Assembly: GCF_028769735.1 (NCBI RefSeq)
Contig: NC_088169.1
Span: forward strand, 40,772,729 to 40,836,728
Length of the DNA stretch: 64,000 bases
Origin: Zonotrichia leucophrys gambelii
Lineage: Eukaryota; Chordata; Aves; Passeriformes; Passerellidae
Direction: 5' to 3'
Shown: positions 27,701 through 39,390 of the stretch, one piece after another
Position numbering within the stretch: the first letter of the stretch is position 1
Layout: the number at the start of each line of letters is the position of its first letter
Made by a program: the position numbers and the translations under genes
The notes under the pieces: model-generated
Databases searched by the model: none
Told to the model about the DNA's origin: nothing
Seen by the model: only the letters and a program-made list of their open reading frames with translations

Positions 27701-28149
27701 TCAATAGTGGCACAAATCAATCCTGAAGCCATTAAAAGCATTTCCCAAAACCCTTTCATGCCATCACTCTGCATAAATAAAGCTGTTGCACCAGCTGGAG
27801 TGCTCTGGGCTCATTCACCCATACAACACCTCATGTGAAAGCCAAGCCGAATGTGCTTATAGTAGAACAAAGTAATCTGATTTATTTCCAGATTTAACAG
27901 AATTCTGAAAGGGATCCAGCAACTCATACCCAGCTTCAAGCATAACGTAGACGTTTTCCATGAAATAAAAACATGTCAAAAGAATAAATAACACACTACA
28001 TTAATACTACTGTTCAGCAGTTGGGGGAAAATCTCATACAGTCCTGGTTTTGAGAAATAAAACAGCTCAGGGGAAATGCTATTTCTCTGAAGCAAGTATG
28101 AGTATACAGTAGAGGTATTCACACTGCCTAAATGCAAGCCAGATCCTCC

Positions 28150-28490
28150 AGAGAACTGCTGAGCACCAGAGACTAATTCAGGCACTCAGCAGCCCTTCAG
28201 AGGAGCTTCTCCCTGCCCTGAGCACGCAGACCCCTACCACAAGACCATCATGGTCAGTGTGCCTGGCCCTGCTCTCTCTGATGCTGAGAGCCATCAGAGG
28301 TGTCCCTCCAGCAGCCCCACACTTGTGCTGGGGCGCTGCACGAGCAGGGAGCAGGAGCCCAGGAGCTGCAGGGCGCACACTGTGCTCACTCAGGGCTGGG
28401 CACCCACACGGCCCAGCGGCTCCAAACCACAGCGGCAATGACATCAGTGCTCAGCACTGGGCCGCCACCGATGATGCCTACCCACACATG
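28150..28490. other. GC-rich intronic patch
   Basis: About 340 bp is clearly richer in G and C than its surroundings and has scattered CpGs, but it is too CpG-poor and short for a clear island. Short frames on both strands are open but show no known domain. It could be a regulatory element or an old repeat; I cannot decide. Confidence 0.3.
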
Positions 28491-30219
28491 TTAAACTGAG
28501 GCCATAATGGCCTTGACTAGTTTCCTTTATGCCCAAAGCTTGTGATCAGACTCCCACAAAATTATTACATAGCTTGTGCACCAGGAAAAACGTATTTATG
28601 GCCAAAGCCCTACACTCAGTATATAATCCACTATAAAACCAGAAAAGAATTCCTGATGTTTTAAATATTTAAATGTCTGCTCCCAAAAGAGACTTTTTAT
28701 AAGTTTGTAAAACTGCTTGTTATAACTGAATATACAATGATTGTTTTGTCTGGGTTTTTTTAAAATTAAGTCCTTTTATATGAGCCCTTATTATTCTTGA
28801 CCAAGGAAATATCACATTTAATAATGTCACAGAACCAGCAAGAAATACTTGTAACATGAAGAAAAAAATTATTTCATGTACTGTTGTTTAGAAAACAACT
28901 TAATATATTCACTTGCATCCTGCTGGAGACAAAATGGGTCATGATGTGTGATTGTATAATACTTACCCTAGAGTGTTTTTAAATTATGCCATTATTATGC
29001 TATTATATATTCTTTAAAAGAATTCAAAGATTCTTTTAAAAATTATTGCAAAACTCTCAAACTTCCCTGGGTTCCTAACTCATTTCTCTTTGTGCAAATA
29101 CTTCAATCAGTGAAAGACTCTACCTGTGCTAAGCACCACAGTCCAGACACTACCTTGTCCTCTGACAGCTCTCCTGATCTTTCAAGATAGGGTACTTTTG
29201 TGTCTTTAGATAGTTGATAACACTGTGTTTATTCTGTGAACAGTTGTCAGAGACACTGTGAGAGATGCACAGATATACTGTTGCTACAGGTACAGCCTCA
29301 TTTTATGTTTGGCTAAAATGTGAGTATTATATATGCTGCATGAAGACAGACAAGCGTGGGTTTTCCCTTAAGACAGATGTATGAGGTTTGCACAACAAAC
29401 ACCTTTTCCCACTGTAACTAACTTCACAGTGAAAACTGATGCAAGTCAGTCCAAAGCACAGCACTATTTAGAGCAAGCTTTAGAAGCTGCACCTAGAGAA
29501 GGGCTTTCCTGCTCAACCACACCATTGTCTCTTCATCAACAAACCTGTTTCAGTACAGATCACATCCCTGTGGTTTCTTGTTACATCTCAAAACTAATTA
29601 CTCACCTGCTTGGAGGTGTGAAAGAGTATTATCTGTGGAATCTGTACTTTTTACTACTAAAGGGGACAGTGGAAAGCACTGATTCTCTTGTTCTGTTCTC
29701 TTCCTTGCAGCATTGGCAAAAAGAGTTAGCAGAAGTACTGCCAAAGCAGCCCACCAGTCTGCACTGACCCCCTTGAAATGTCATTGGAAGCAACACTCCA
29801 AAACAGCCTTTACAATCAAAGCAAGACAGAGAGGTGTAGGAACTGGATTCATTTTTAAAATTCAGATTTCAAGAGGCAGAAGCTGACAGTGAAAGATCAA
29901 GCAGAAAGAGGCACATAATAAATAATACATTTCAAATAATCCAACATGAATGCTGTCTGGAAGATTTTTATAGGTCTTCTCACTCAATACAAGGCTCCCA
30001 GTAAGGCAGCATGGCAGAGGACACTGCTGTGCTGGGCAAAGCAGCCATGCTGGGTATTAGATTGCTCTTCCTTCCCTTGGAGAACATCCTATACTCCTCA
30101 TATTCCCCTCTTGGCTCCTGAGTCTCACGTAAATTTAGATTGTGCTGAACATGGAAATCAGTTTTTGTACCCATATCCAATGGTAGCACACAGCGCATTC
30201 ACAGCAGGCAAAGACCTTT

Positions 30220-30830
30220 AAGGAGCCAATAGCCAGGATCTCCCAGGAGCCCTTCCTGGCCGAGCACGCTCCAGCGCCGCTCTCTTTCCCAGCGGCAACC
30301 CAAGGACTGCCCGCAGAGTGGGCCAGCACGCGCCAGCCCAGGAACAGAGGAGCCCGAGACTCCTTTCATTTCCATGGCTGCCCAGCTGGAGCAGGTCCAG
30401 GCTCTGGAGCAGATCCAGGCCCCGGAGCAGAGGAGCCCATCTTTCCTGTGCTGGCCGTGGCCGGGCTGCCGGCGCCCGGGCAGCAAGGAAGCGAAAGGAG
30501 TGCATCTGGAGAGCAGCAGGGACAAACGCCAGGCCTGGGGGAGCAGACTGGGACAAGGGCCCAAAACAGGAGGGAGAGCAAGCGCAACAGGCAGGGAAGG
30601 GAGCCAGGGATCTTTAGGCAGTGCACAAAACAAGGCAGGAAAAAGGAAGAAGTTGACTAAATGCAAAAAAGAAAAATTGGACAAGGATGGGGATGGGGCA
30701 GTCATTCAGACAAGATGTCTGGTGTCTGACAATGACTCTGCAAGGGAGGTGAAACTGCAGGTGAAAGATAAGAGAATAAAAAGCTAAAATTGAAGAGGTG
30801 TCCCAAAAAGTGCAGAAGGATTGTCAGGAA
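30220..30830. other. GC-rich intronic patch with a 137-codon plus-strand frame and 18-bp repeats
   Basis: A GC-rich block with several CpGs sits in AT-rich intron. A plus-strand frame from 30374 to 30787 starts MAAQLEQVQALEQIQAPEQ, encoded by three degenerate 18-bp units (30386-30403, 30404-30421, 30422-30439) that give LEQVQA, LEQIQA and PEQRSP. The remainder is basic and low in hydrophobic residues (for example KAGKRKKLTKCKKEKLDK). Other frames on both strands are also open because of the composition. I recognise no domain. It may be part of a lineage-specific retroelement, an exapted exon or simply a GC-rich relic. A CR1 tail follows at about 30950. Confidence 0.35.
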
Positions 30831-30949
30831 GGGCAAGACAAATGGGGGGGCGGGGGGGAAGTATGTCACATTTGATAGAAAATAGCTTATTTCCTTGTGC
30901 ATGGACAATGACATCAGGTTTTATTCCTGACAGATTCCTCCGGATTGAT

Positions 30950-31082
30950 TCCAAGCCTGTCAGAGGTCAAGAAGCTTTTGGACAACATCCTCAGGAGGCA
31001 CATGGTGTGATTCTCCTGTGCAGGACCACGAGTTGGACTCAGAACCCTGTGGGTCCCTTCCAACTCAGGATATTCTATGATT
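30950..31082 (+). mobile_element. CR1 LINE 3' end
   Basis: Blocks AGCTTTTGGACAACATCCTC, CACATGGTGTGATTCTCCTG, GAGTTGGACTC, GTGGGTCCCTTCCAACTCAG and ATATTCTATGATTT match the 3' end of an avian CR1 subfamily in plus orientation. It lies directly downstream of the GC-rich patch at 30220-30830. Whether the two belong to a single insertion is unclear. Confidence 0.85.
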
Positions 31083-34000
31083 TCCTTCCAGAGGTGGGAC
31101 CAAAGTCAACAGCCCTATCCTGCATTTACAAACAACTCAGAGGTCGCCCCCTCTCAGGGTGAGAGCAGCACAGAGGAGCTCGACTGTCTGCTGCCACTGC
31201 TGCTCTCATCTCTTACCCCAGTGCCAGAAATCCCCACTGAAGGGTGGAAACTCTACAGCTGCTACAGCAGCTTTCCTTTTCAAACAGAACAGATTCTCAT
31301 TTTCCTCTTTAAATAAAGGAATACTGCACAAGGAAGAGATGAGAATCAGGAATCGTTTGCATTTGAGCATGTCATCAAAATACAAGTTACCTTTTTCCTG
31401 TTCTTGCACACCAGAACCTTTACCAATTTCCCTGCCTGGATGTGCCAAAGACCACTCTGCCTATTTCACTGCACAAGGAAGCACAGTTACAGGAAAGCAC
31501 TCAGGACTTCTTTTTTCACCCTGATCTATCCTTAAGGCTAACTAACTCCTTGAACTCTACTGTTAAGACAGAATTAACAATTATCTTTCTGCACTTTCTC
31601 TAGAGAAGGCTGATTTACTCTCTTAAAAAGTACTTATTCTAACTTCATGATTGTTTCAGAAGGCATCACAATATCTTTACTTCCTATAGGGGGAATTACA
31701 GACAGAAAACCCAAGTGTCCAAGAGACATGGAGACATTGGCTTCACTAGGAGTTTGGAGTCTAAATCCATTTATTGATCTAGGTCAAACAGCATGAAAAC
31801 CCACAGCTTCTGTATGTGCAAAGCAAGGTTCTTTAGGGCCAAATTATGCTTCAAGTATTTCACAGCCCACAGCCCATGGCTTGCTTTAGGCACAACTATA
31901 GGCTACATCCAGGAGCATGAGGCTTTCTGAAAATTAGCTCTTGCTGATTTTCTCAAGCTTATCAAGAGTTTAACCATTTTCTGGGTGTTTAAACAACTTC
32001 TAACAATGCAGGGAATTCTGCTGAGAACTGAGTCCAGCTCTTTAAAAGCAGGAGGCCATCACCATCTTGAGCCACTCTTCCCTTTCAACATCTGCAAAAG
32101 GCAAGAAACGAGAGCTTTCTCATGGACAGTGCAATAGACAACAGTGCCTGGGGTAGGAGAACTACCTCCACACCCATCAAATAACATAAAGATTGCTAGG
32201 TGGGGAAAATGCAACTAAATAATTACACTTGTGTTGTAAATCACAAAAAGGGAGAACTACATCTTTACATTATGAACTTCTGCTTTGCAATATTAATCAT
32301 GTTCTTTAAACAGCATCTGACCTACAATTATATTCCAAGTATTAAGGTGGGTTGACTTCTCATGAGAACTTTAAAGAAAGCAAATCACATGACTGCCATT
32401 ACCTTGAGAGTCCAGAAAACACTATCCCTAATTTTCATAACTCCTGAATATGAATATATCAATTCCCACAAGGTCTACAAGTGAAACATCTACCTTCAAA
32501 TCACACCTCATAAAATAAACAGTGTAGGATTTGCTTTTGGCATTCCTTTCACCTTGCCCCCAACTGCTCCACTCCCAGAGAGACACCACCAATCGGAGAT
32601 CTCCTCATATATACACCCTCTGTCTCTGATTCCAGCCATCCAGTCACACACACCCCACTCTCTTCATCTTTCAGTGGAGGAGGTGAGCACTTGTGCAAAG
32701 CTCAGCACACTTCAGGAGCATGCACACACAGAAGCTTTCCCATGTGGAGCACACTGGTGCCCAGTGAGCAGAGCAGGGAAGTGCTAGAAGTGTTGGAGGG
32801 AAAGAAAATGGATGTAAAATGACATCAGCATTGGACAGATGGGAGGGGAAGGAAATGATCATCCACCGTGCACTGATGTAATATTATGTAGGTTGTTTAA
32901 TTTTATGTAATTTCATACATAGAATATTTTCAGGGGTTTAAATCACTACAGCAGAAAAGTGGTCCATTTAAAGAATATTTAAACATCTACCAGGTATGGA
33001 AAATTTTCCCCTCTAGCATCAGATAGGATTATATTTTCATAGGGTCACTAACACACCTGGGCTCTGCAATCTGGGCTGGCCTGCATACAAAAGTCTGCAG
33101 TTTTCCCCAGGGAGCACATCACTGAACAGATGGGATGGTAGTCACGCTCTCATCCTTGGAAGAACTCCTTCAGCTTGAGTTTGGATTGGGACATTGAAAA
33201 AAAATTATCAACTGTGAAAACAATGCGTTGCTATCCCTTAGAACCATGAACCCCTGTATTTTGTGAAAATCCCAGTGTGCATCCTCCAAAGGGATGGCAA
33301 ACTCACCTCCACTCCAAGAGGAAGAGAATTTCTCCAGAACAAAGCCACAGCCAACCTGACCCACCTGCCCTGTACTGGAGATGAACACGTCAAGGCAGGT
33401 TCCTGCCTCTGTGGAAGGCTGAGAAGGCACATTTCCCTCATCTGTACTTGGGGGCTGCTCTTCTTCTGCTCTCCAGGTGCCAAAACATATAAATACCGCA
33501 GAGTATCACAGGGAGGAGCAGGGAAGCATAGGAACATGTTGCAGTTGCCAAATGCAAAGCAGCACAGCATACAAGCAAAAACAAAGACTTCAAAAGGTTT
33601 CATCTCATCTGAATAGCAGTTGTACCTTAGGCAGTCCTATCTATCTGGTACCACTCTCTTCCTAAATACACAAATTTTGTCCAACACAGCATATGGACAA
33701 AGAAGACATAACTTCTTTGAAGTTCACTACTCTGATTGGTTCAGAAACAGAGGAAAGTCTGAAAGTATTTACAACAGGTAAATAAACCAAGAAGAGAAGG
33801 AATTAGCAATACACACTGCAGCCCATTGACTAACATACTTGCAACCTGACATCACATCAGTCCTCCTCCATTCAGTCCCTATTGGGGAAGGTCAGGGCAC
33901 CCTGACCACAAAAACAGCAGCAGGAAGAAAGAAAAAGCCCTGTAACAGCAGCAACACACACAAACAAATAGACTTACTGCAGCTTCTCTTGGGCAGTCAA

Positions 34001-37000
34001 AGAAAAATGGTGATGAAAAATGGATCAGCAAAACCAACACCTTGCTCACCAAACCGACCAAGAGACTACATGCGGTTTCTCCCCTTTGCAATTCAACCCA
34101 GAACACTTTCCCTCTGCTCCAAAACCTGACACTGGAAGACATGAGTTGATAAGGCTGCTGTGGGGTTATTTACTTGCTTTCCAACATAAATAGGCACACT
34201 GCAAGCCTCAGGAGTGGAACACTGCGTACAGCATCCCCCCACCATTAGCTTCTGGCCCAGCAATTCAACAGGAAGCAATGCAGGAAATCCAAGGCATCGG
34301 TGTGATTCCAACCCATGCCCTTCCTGTCTGAGGAGAGAGATCTAAAAGCATCTAGGACTCCTGCTAACAGAAGCAGTCAACACCTCTGTTGAAGGCCAGG
34401 GTGTGTGGGGGGGGAGGAATTCAACTGCCCAACCCGAAGCTAAACATAGTTTAGCCAGTACACAGAGGAGACCACACTGATTGCCAAGCTGTGTTCCACC
34501 TCCATTCTTCTGACATTCAAAGACAAATGACACTGCAATTCGGAGGCAGTGCAGCCATGCCCAGCTCTAGGCACGCCAGCCAAGGCTGTGTAGCTCTGGT
34601 GCTGTCTCAGCAAGGACACCAAGAAGGGGAACGAGAGGCCACCCAGTCTGCCTCCCTCCCCTAGCTCCTTGCAGCTGCTGCCCAGGCTTTGCTGTACACA
34701 AAGCAGTATTTTAAAACTTGTCCTGCTCGTTACGTCCATGATCCTCAACCTGTCTGCAACATCCTAGCTGTGGGGTTGCAGGAGACACAGTAAAGCTGCC
34801 AGCTGGCCTCTGCAAGAGGATGCTGTTCAGGCAGCAGAGCAGGCTGCTAAAGGCACATCATCATGTACTCTGCATTTCCCCTGCTCAGCACAAGGCAATG
34901 TCAAGGTTATAATTGTCCAAGCTATGCCCAGGATGGTCCCTCACACATCTCAGACTGTTACACCGGTTTATAATGAGCTGCAGTTTGCCAGAGTGGCACT
35001 CCTGAAGTGTAGGAGACAGGAGCAGGGGGCAATAGCCTTGGCACACTACCAGGGAACTCACTCCCCAGGGTATTAGAAACTACGATGAACTTTCCTCTTC
35101 AAAACAAAACATCAAACAAATCTGCTTGACCCGTCAGTCAGTAAACGCACAACAACAAAAATATACAAACAAAAAAAGGAAATTCCAATTAGTTAGAGCT
35201 GGGGGAGGCAGGGAAGGGAAGAGAATATTCTTTACTGAATCTATTTTTAGGCTTTGTAAGGCTGTCTGAAACCATGGCAATGAACCTGCTATAAAATCCC
35301 CTTGCCAGCTCGATGTTTTGTTTCCTTACAGGAGAAGATAAATGAGTACACACTATGGACTAAATGGACTAAACTAGAAACGAATAAACTATCAGGCTAC
35401 TGGAAATGCATTTGTTGGTTATGAAAACTACTGGTTAAGAGAGGCAGGAGCAGCTGATCAGAGAGACCACCCCACTGAACAATCCCATGTCTCATAAGTA
35501 ATCCTTTATAGCCCAAATAAACAGCGCTCAGGTGGGATCAGCCTCCAAACTGCACCTCTCCAGCTCCACCATCCTTGACTTCTGGGTGTATTTTGACCTT
35601 ATCAAGAGCACCCTCAGTGCCCAGATCCATTCTCCAGGCTGGGCTTGCATGACCCAGCTGTGGAGGGCCATGTCTCCATCCCACCATTACCTTTCTCCCG
35701 CTCCATGAGCAGTCCAGTGCTGGGGCTAAGGCTCAGAGGAACAGGTGATCTGGCAGCAGCACTGAGACAGCACGTACCAAGCACCTGAGGGCTGCAATTG
35801 CTCACCCAATCACCTTGCTTAACTGCACACAAAATGTGTAAGAACTTTGTAAGGAGTTTGTAAGCCTTCCAACTCCAAGACAGAGCTTTTGCAAAAGAAT
35901 GGTGGGCTTGTGCTTACTGAAGCACAAATATTATTGCATGAAACAAACAAAGAAATTTAGTCTGACCACGATTTATCCCTGCTATTCAGATATAATCAAT
36001 ATAACTGCCATCAAGGAATGGAAAGATGTCATCGTTCACAATCCTACCAGGCTGATGGAGAAAATTCCCCTCTGTCTTCCACCCAGGATTTCAACTAAAA
36101 CCTTTGGTTTGAACTCTGATTGGTTTAAAAGAGGAAAATAACACTTTCACAGTTATCCTAGTCTACAACTTAAACATGGGGTTATTGCCCATGCTATTCA
36201 GTGTTGTGTGAAAATGAGAGCTACCACCTGGTAAAAATGTGCCTCAAAGATATTTGATTCCAATATATGTCATTTTTCTAATGCTTCTAATTAAAAAGAA
36301 TGAACAAAAAGAAAACAAGCAGATAGTTTAAATTTTTAAAAAATGTATACTCCCTTGGCTTTGTTAAAAAACAGAACAAAAAAAAAAAAAAAAAAGAAAG
36401 CTGGAAGAGAGAATATTTCACTCCTTTGCAATTTAAATGAGAGTAAAAAACCCCACAGCTGAAAATTAGAGATTTCAACAATTTTAAAGAAATATTTCAG
36501 AGCTAATAATTTCCATTAACACCTCTGTATATACTGCCAGTATAGCTCATTCTATACTCTTATGTGGTTGGTGGTATTAAATTCATCCTGGTTTTTAATC
36601 CACTGCCATGCACACCAGATTGGCTGCCAATCTATGCCACTTTGGAGGACTGAAACATCCTACAAAGCTCAGCTCTGCCTTCATAACAGCTTTGCTTGGT
36701 ATGTGGGGGAGGAAGACAGAAAACATACCTATCTCAAGACAGTTAATTAAATACCCAGCTCTTTACAGACTGACACCCCAATTATATTTTGATTCTACAT
36801 GCTACTAAGTTTTCTGCATGGATCTGGAGGAAGTGGGGGAGGAACATCTCTAAGTCTTTAAAACTGTTACTCGGCAACATAAAGGAAAAAACCCCACCCA
36901 AGCACATAAAGGTAAGTGTGCTGAAAACATTAGAAAATGCAAGATAATTCTTCTCTGCACAGAGCACAGAGGACAGGTAGTCTCTCCTGCTCAGTGCTGT

Positions 37001-38169
37001 TCCAGCACACACATCACCCAGGCAGTATCAGCTTCCAGCATTGCTAAGCAACACCACGCCACATTACCTCAATTGATTCAGGGGAGGGAAGTTGATTCAG
37101 GAGCCACTGAAAAAGGCAGAATCTAGATAAAAACGGCTGCACAAACCTCACACACACAGAAGCCAGGATCCTGCAGTCAGAGCAAAAAGCAATTAAAGAA
37201 AACCATGGGGACACACAAACTGAAGAACAAATAATAACCACGTACATAAAGACAGAAGAAAGGGGGAAATGAAGTCAGGAAAAGAGAAAGAGAAGAGTGC
37301 TGTTGTCTCACCTCAAATACTCTAAGACTAGAACAAGGAACTACCTCTTTCTTTACAGGAAGCAAAAAGCAGCAAAACAGCCAGAAAGCCATTAGAGGCA
37401 TGGCAGGCTAAGTCTGATCCTCATCAAAAATAGAGCTTGCACATCACTCAGGATCTTTGTTACAAATACTGAAGATCAAATGGCAGGAATTAATATGAAA
37501 CATTCAATTGTGCACTGTTTCAAAATCCAAACATGGATTAACTCTTCGGAACAATAAACATCTTCCCCTTCATTCTGATCCGAAATTCTATGCATGTCTT
37601 AAACATTTGAAGAGTTGTATTTAAATCCTGTTATGAATACAATCCAAAACAAAACAGTTTACATTAGTATACTAAATAAATCCATGATCAATCCAAAAAT
37701 TTGGAAAAAACCCACTTGTGTAAGTTTTTTAATTGCAATGGAGATTTTTCTGAGTGATAAGAACTGTAAACAATCACATACAACTACACTATCCATGCAA
37801 ATAATTAATGCAATAAATGCCAATTCATATCAATCTATATATTATTATTGCCATGTCTTTGGGACCTGTTCAAGCCAACGCAAACTAGGACTGAGGCAGA
37901 AAGAGGTGCTCCCCCACGGCAGTATATTGCTGCCTTCCAGCAACCTCCTCCTTTTCAGCTCCTGTTTCACACATGGGAATCACTCAGGGCAAAGAAGGAA
38001 AGTCTGCTCAGCTATTGAGCAGCACCCAGGGACAACAGAGACAAACTGGCCACCACTCTCCCAAAACTCAGGAAAATGCAGGGTGTGTATGGGAGCAAGA
38101 AGATGGCGCAGGCACAAGACTGTCAAAATCACAGCAACATTAGAGCAGACTTTAGGACCAGACTAAGAG
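31083..38169. other. Intron 1 stretch with no recognised gene
   Basis: Unique-looking intron with G runs (34409), a poly-A run (36378) and many short frames. The 183-codon plus-strand frame at 37615-38166 is the longest here; its first half is AT-rich with Ile/Asn/Lys composition, and it has no domain or conserved motif I recognise. Confidence 0.6.
36378..36395. repeat. Poly-A run (18 A)
   Basis: An uninterrupted A18 follows CAGAAC. No retroposed gene or SINE body is recognisable directly upstream on the plus strand, so it is listed as a simple homopolymer. Confidence 0.95.
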
Positions 38170-39390
38170 GTTACCAGACTTAGATGCTATTTACCCAGAA
38201 ATTTTAAAGGCACTTCAACATACCACCACAGAACTATTTACCGTGCTGCCCAGCTTCCCTCTAAGATAAACTCAAAAAACAAGATATAAAAAGCTGAGGA
38301 TGTACTGCCAATTTCAATAAAAGAACTCCAGGGAACAACAGGCTGGTAGCCACAGGCTCCCTTCTACCCTGAGAAAGTTGATAGAAATTGTGGAACAGAT
38401 CAGCAGGTATGCAAATAAACATGACAAAGGAATGTTATCATGGCATGACTTCTTTTGCAAACTTGCTGTGACATATATAGGGAAGTGTGGTATGTATGAT
38501 ATGTATAACATGCTTGGATCTCTAACAAACCTTTGACAATGTCTCTCACCACAGGCTTTTAAAGAAATTAAATTGTTATGGGATAAAATGGAAGGTCTAC
38601 ATGTGAATTAACAATTGGTTAGATTGAAAGAAACAGCACAGGAATATACAGTCAGTTTTCACAAGAGCTCTGGTTTTGCATTTGTGCTACTCAATACAGT
38701 CATTATTTATGTGAAAAATGGAGCAAGCTGCAAAATTATAAAGCCAGCTCACTACGCTGAGCTGCAGATAGATTTGTCAGGTATTTATTCATACGCACCA
38801 CAAAGTCACAGCCAATACAGGGAATGGGAACCCTGGAGTCACCACAATTTAATTAAAGTCAGGAACTGCACACTCACAGATGAAGAGCTCGGTGCTGGCT
38901 GGGAGAGCAAAGGGAGCAGCAGGAGTGAGCAGCTCAGGGGCACCTGACAGGAACACCACAGTAGCTCTGCAGCTACAGATGCTGCACCAAGCAACTTTCA
39001 GAGAAGCATTCAGCTGATCAAGAAAAGATTCAAAGAGTGACAACAATGAGAGGTCTGAAACAACTTCAACCTAAGGAGAACTGAGCAAACAAGTGCATTT
39101 AGATTAGGAGGAAAGATGGATTAAAATGAGAGACATAAAACCATGAATGGTATTATGGAAAAACTAAATAGGAAATCATGTCTCGGAATAAATGAATTAA
39201 GCAGTATAACATGAAGTTTATCAGGCACCTGGTTTAAAAACAAGAGGAAAAGGAGGGACTTTTTCCATACTAAAGTTAATGGCATTGTGACAGGATGTTA
39301 TGACGGCAAAAATTTAAAATACATTAATACAGAGTTAGATGTATTCACAAAAGAAAGTCTGTCAAGGATTGTTAAACAAAGGAGCAGACA
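38170..39390 (+). mobile_element. Ancient CR1-like LINE relic (reverse-transcriptase region to 3' end)
   Basis: Several collinear blocks follow the second ORF of old amniote CR1 elements. The matching blocks lie at about 38200 (AATTTTAAAGGCACTTCAA), 38320-38360 (CTCCAGGGAACAACAGGCTG), 38530-38560 (CTTTGACAATGTCTCTCACC, from the conserved reverse-transcriptase region), 38578-38600 (TGGGATAAAATGGAAGGTC), 38610 (CAATTGGTTAG) and 38650 (GTCAGTTTTCACA). Much further on, 39230-39370 matches the 3' part (GGTTTAAAAACAAGAGGAAA, CAGGATGTTATGACGGC). The central part is hardly recognisable. It is full of stops and frameshifts and clearly dead. It appears much older than the CR1 ends near 2-3 kb. Confidence 0.75.

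Noticed and set aside
30199..30705. 168-codon minus-strand frame opposite the LEQ-repeat frame
   Set aside because: It is Leu/Pro/Ser/Cys rich, with no domain, and is explained by the GC-rich composition.
37615..38166. 183-codon plus-strand frame, the longest outside GC-rich DNA
   Set aside because: Its composition changes midway, there is no recognisable domain or splice context, and it runs up to the edge of the old CR1 relic. Chance is the best explanation.
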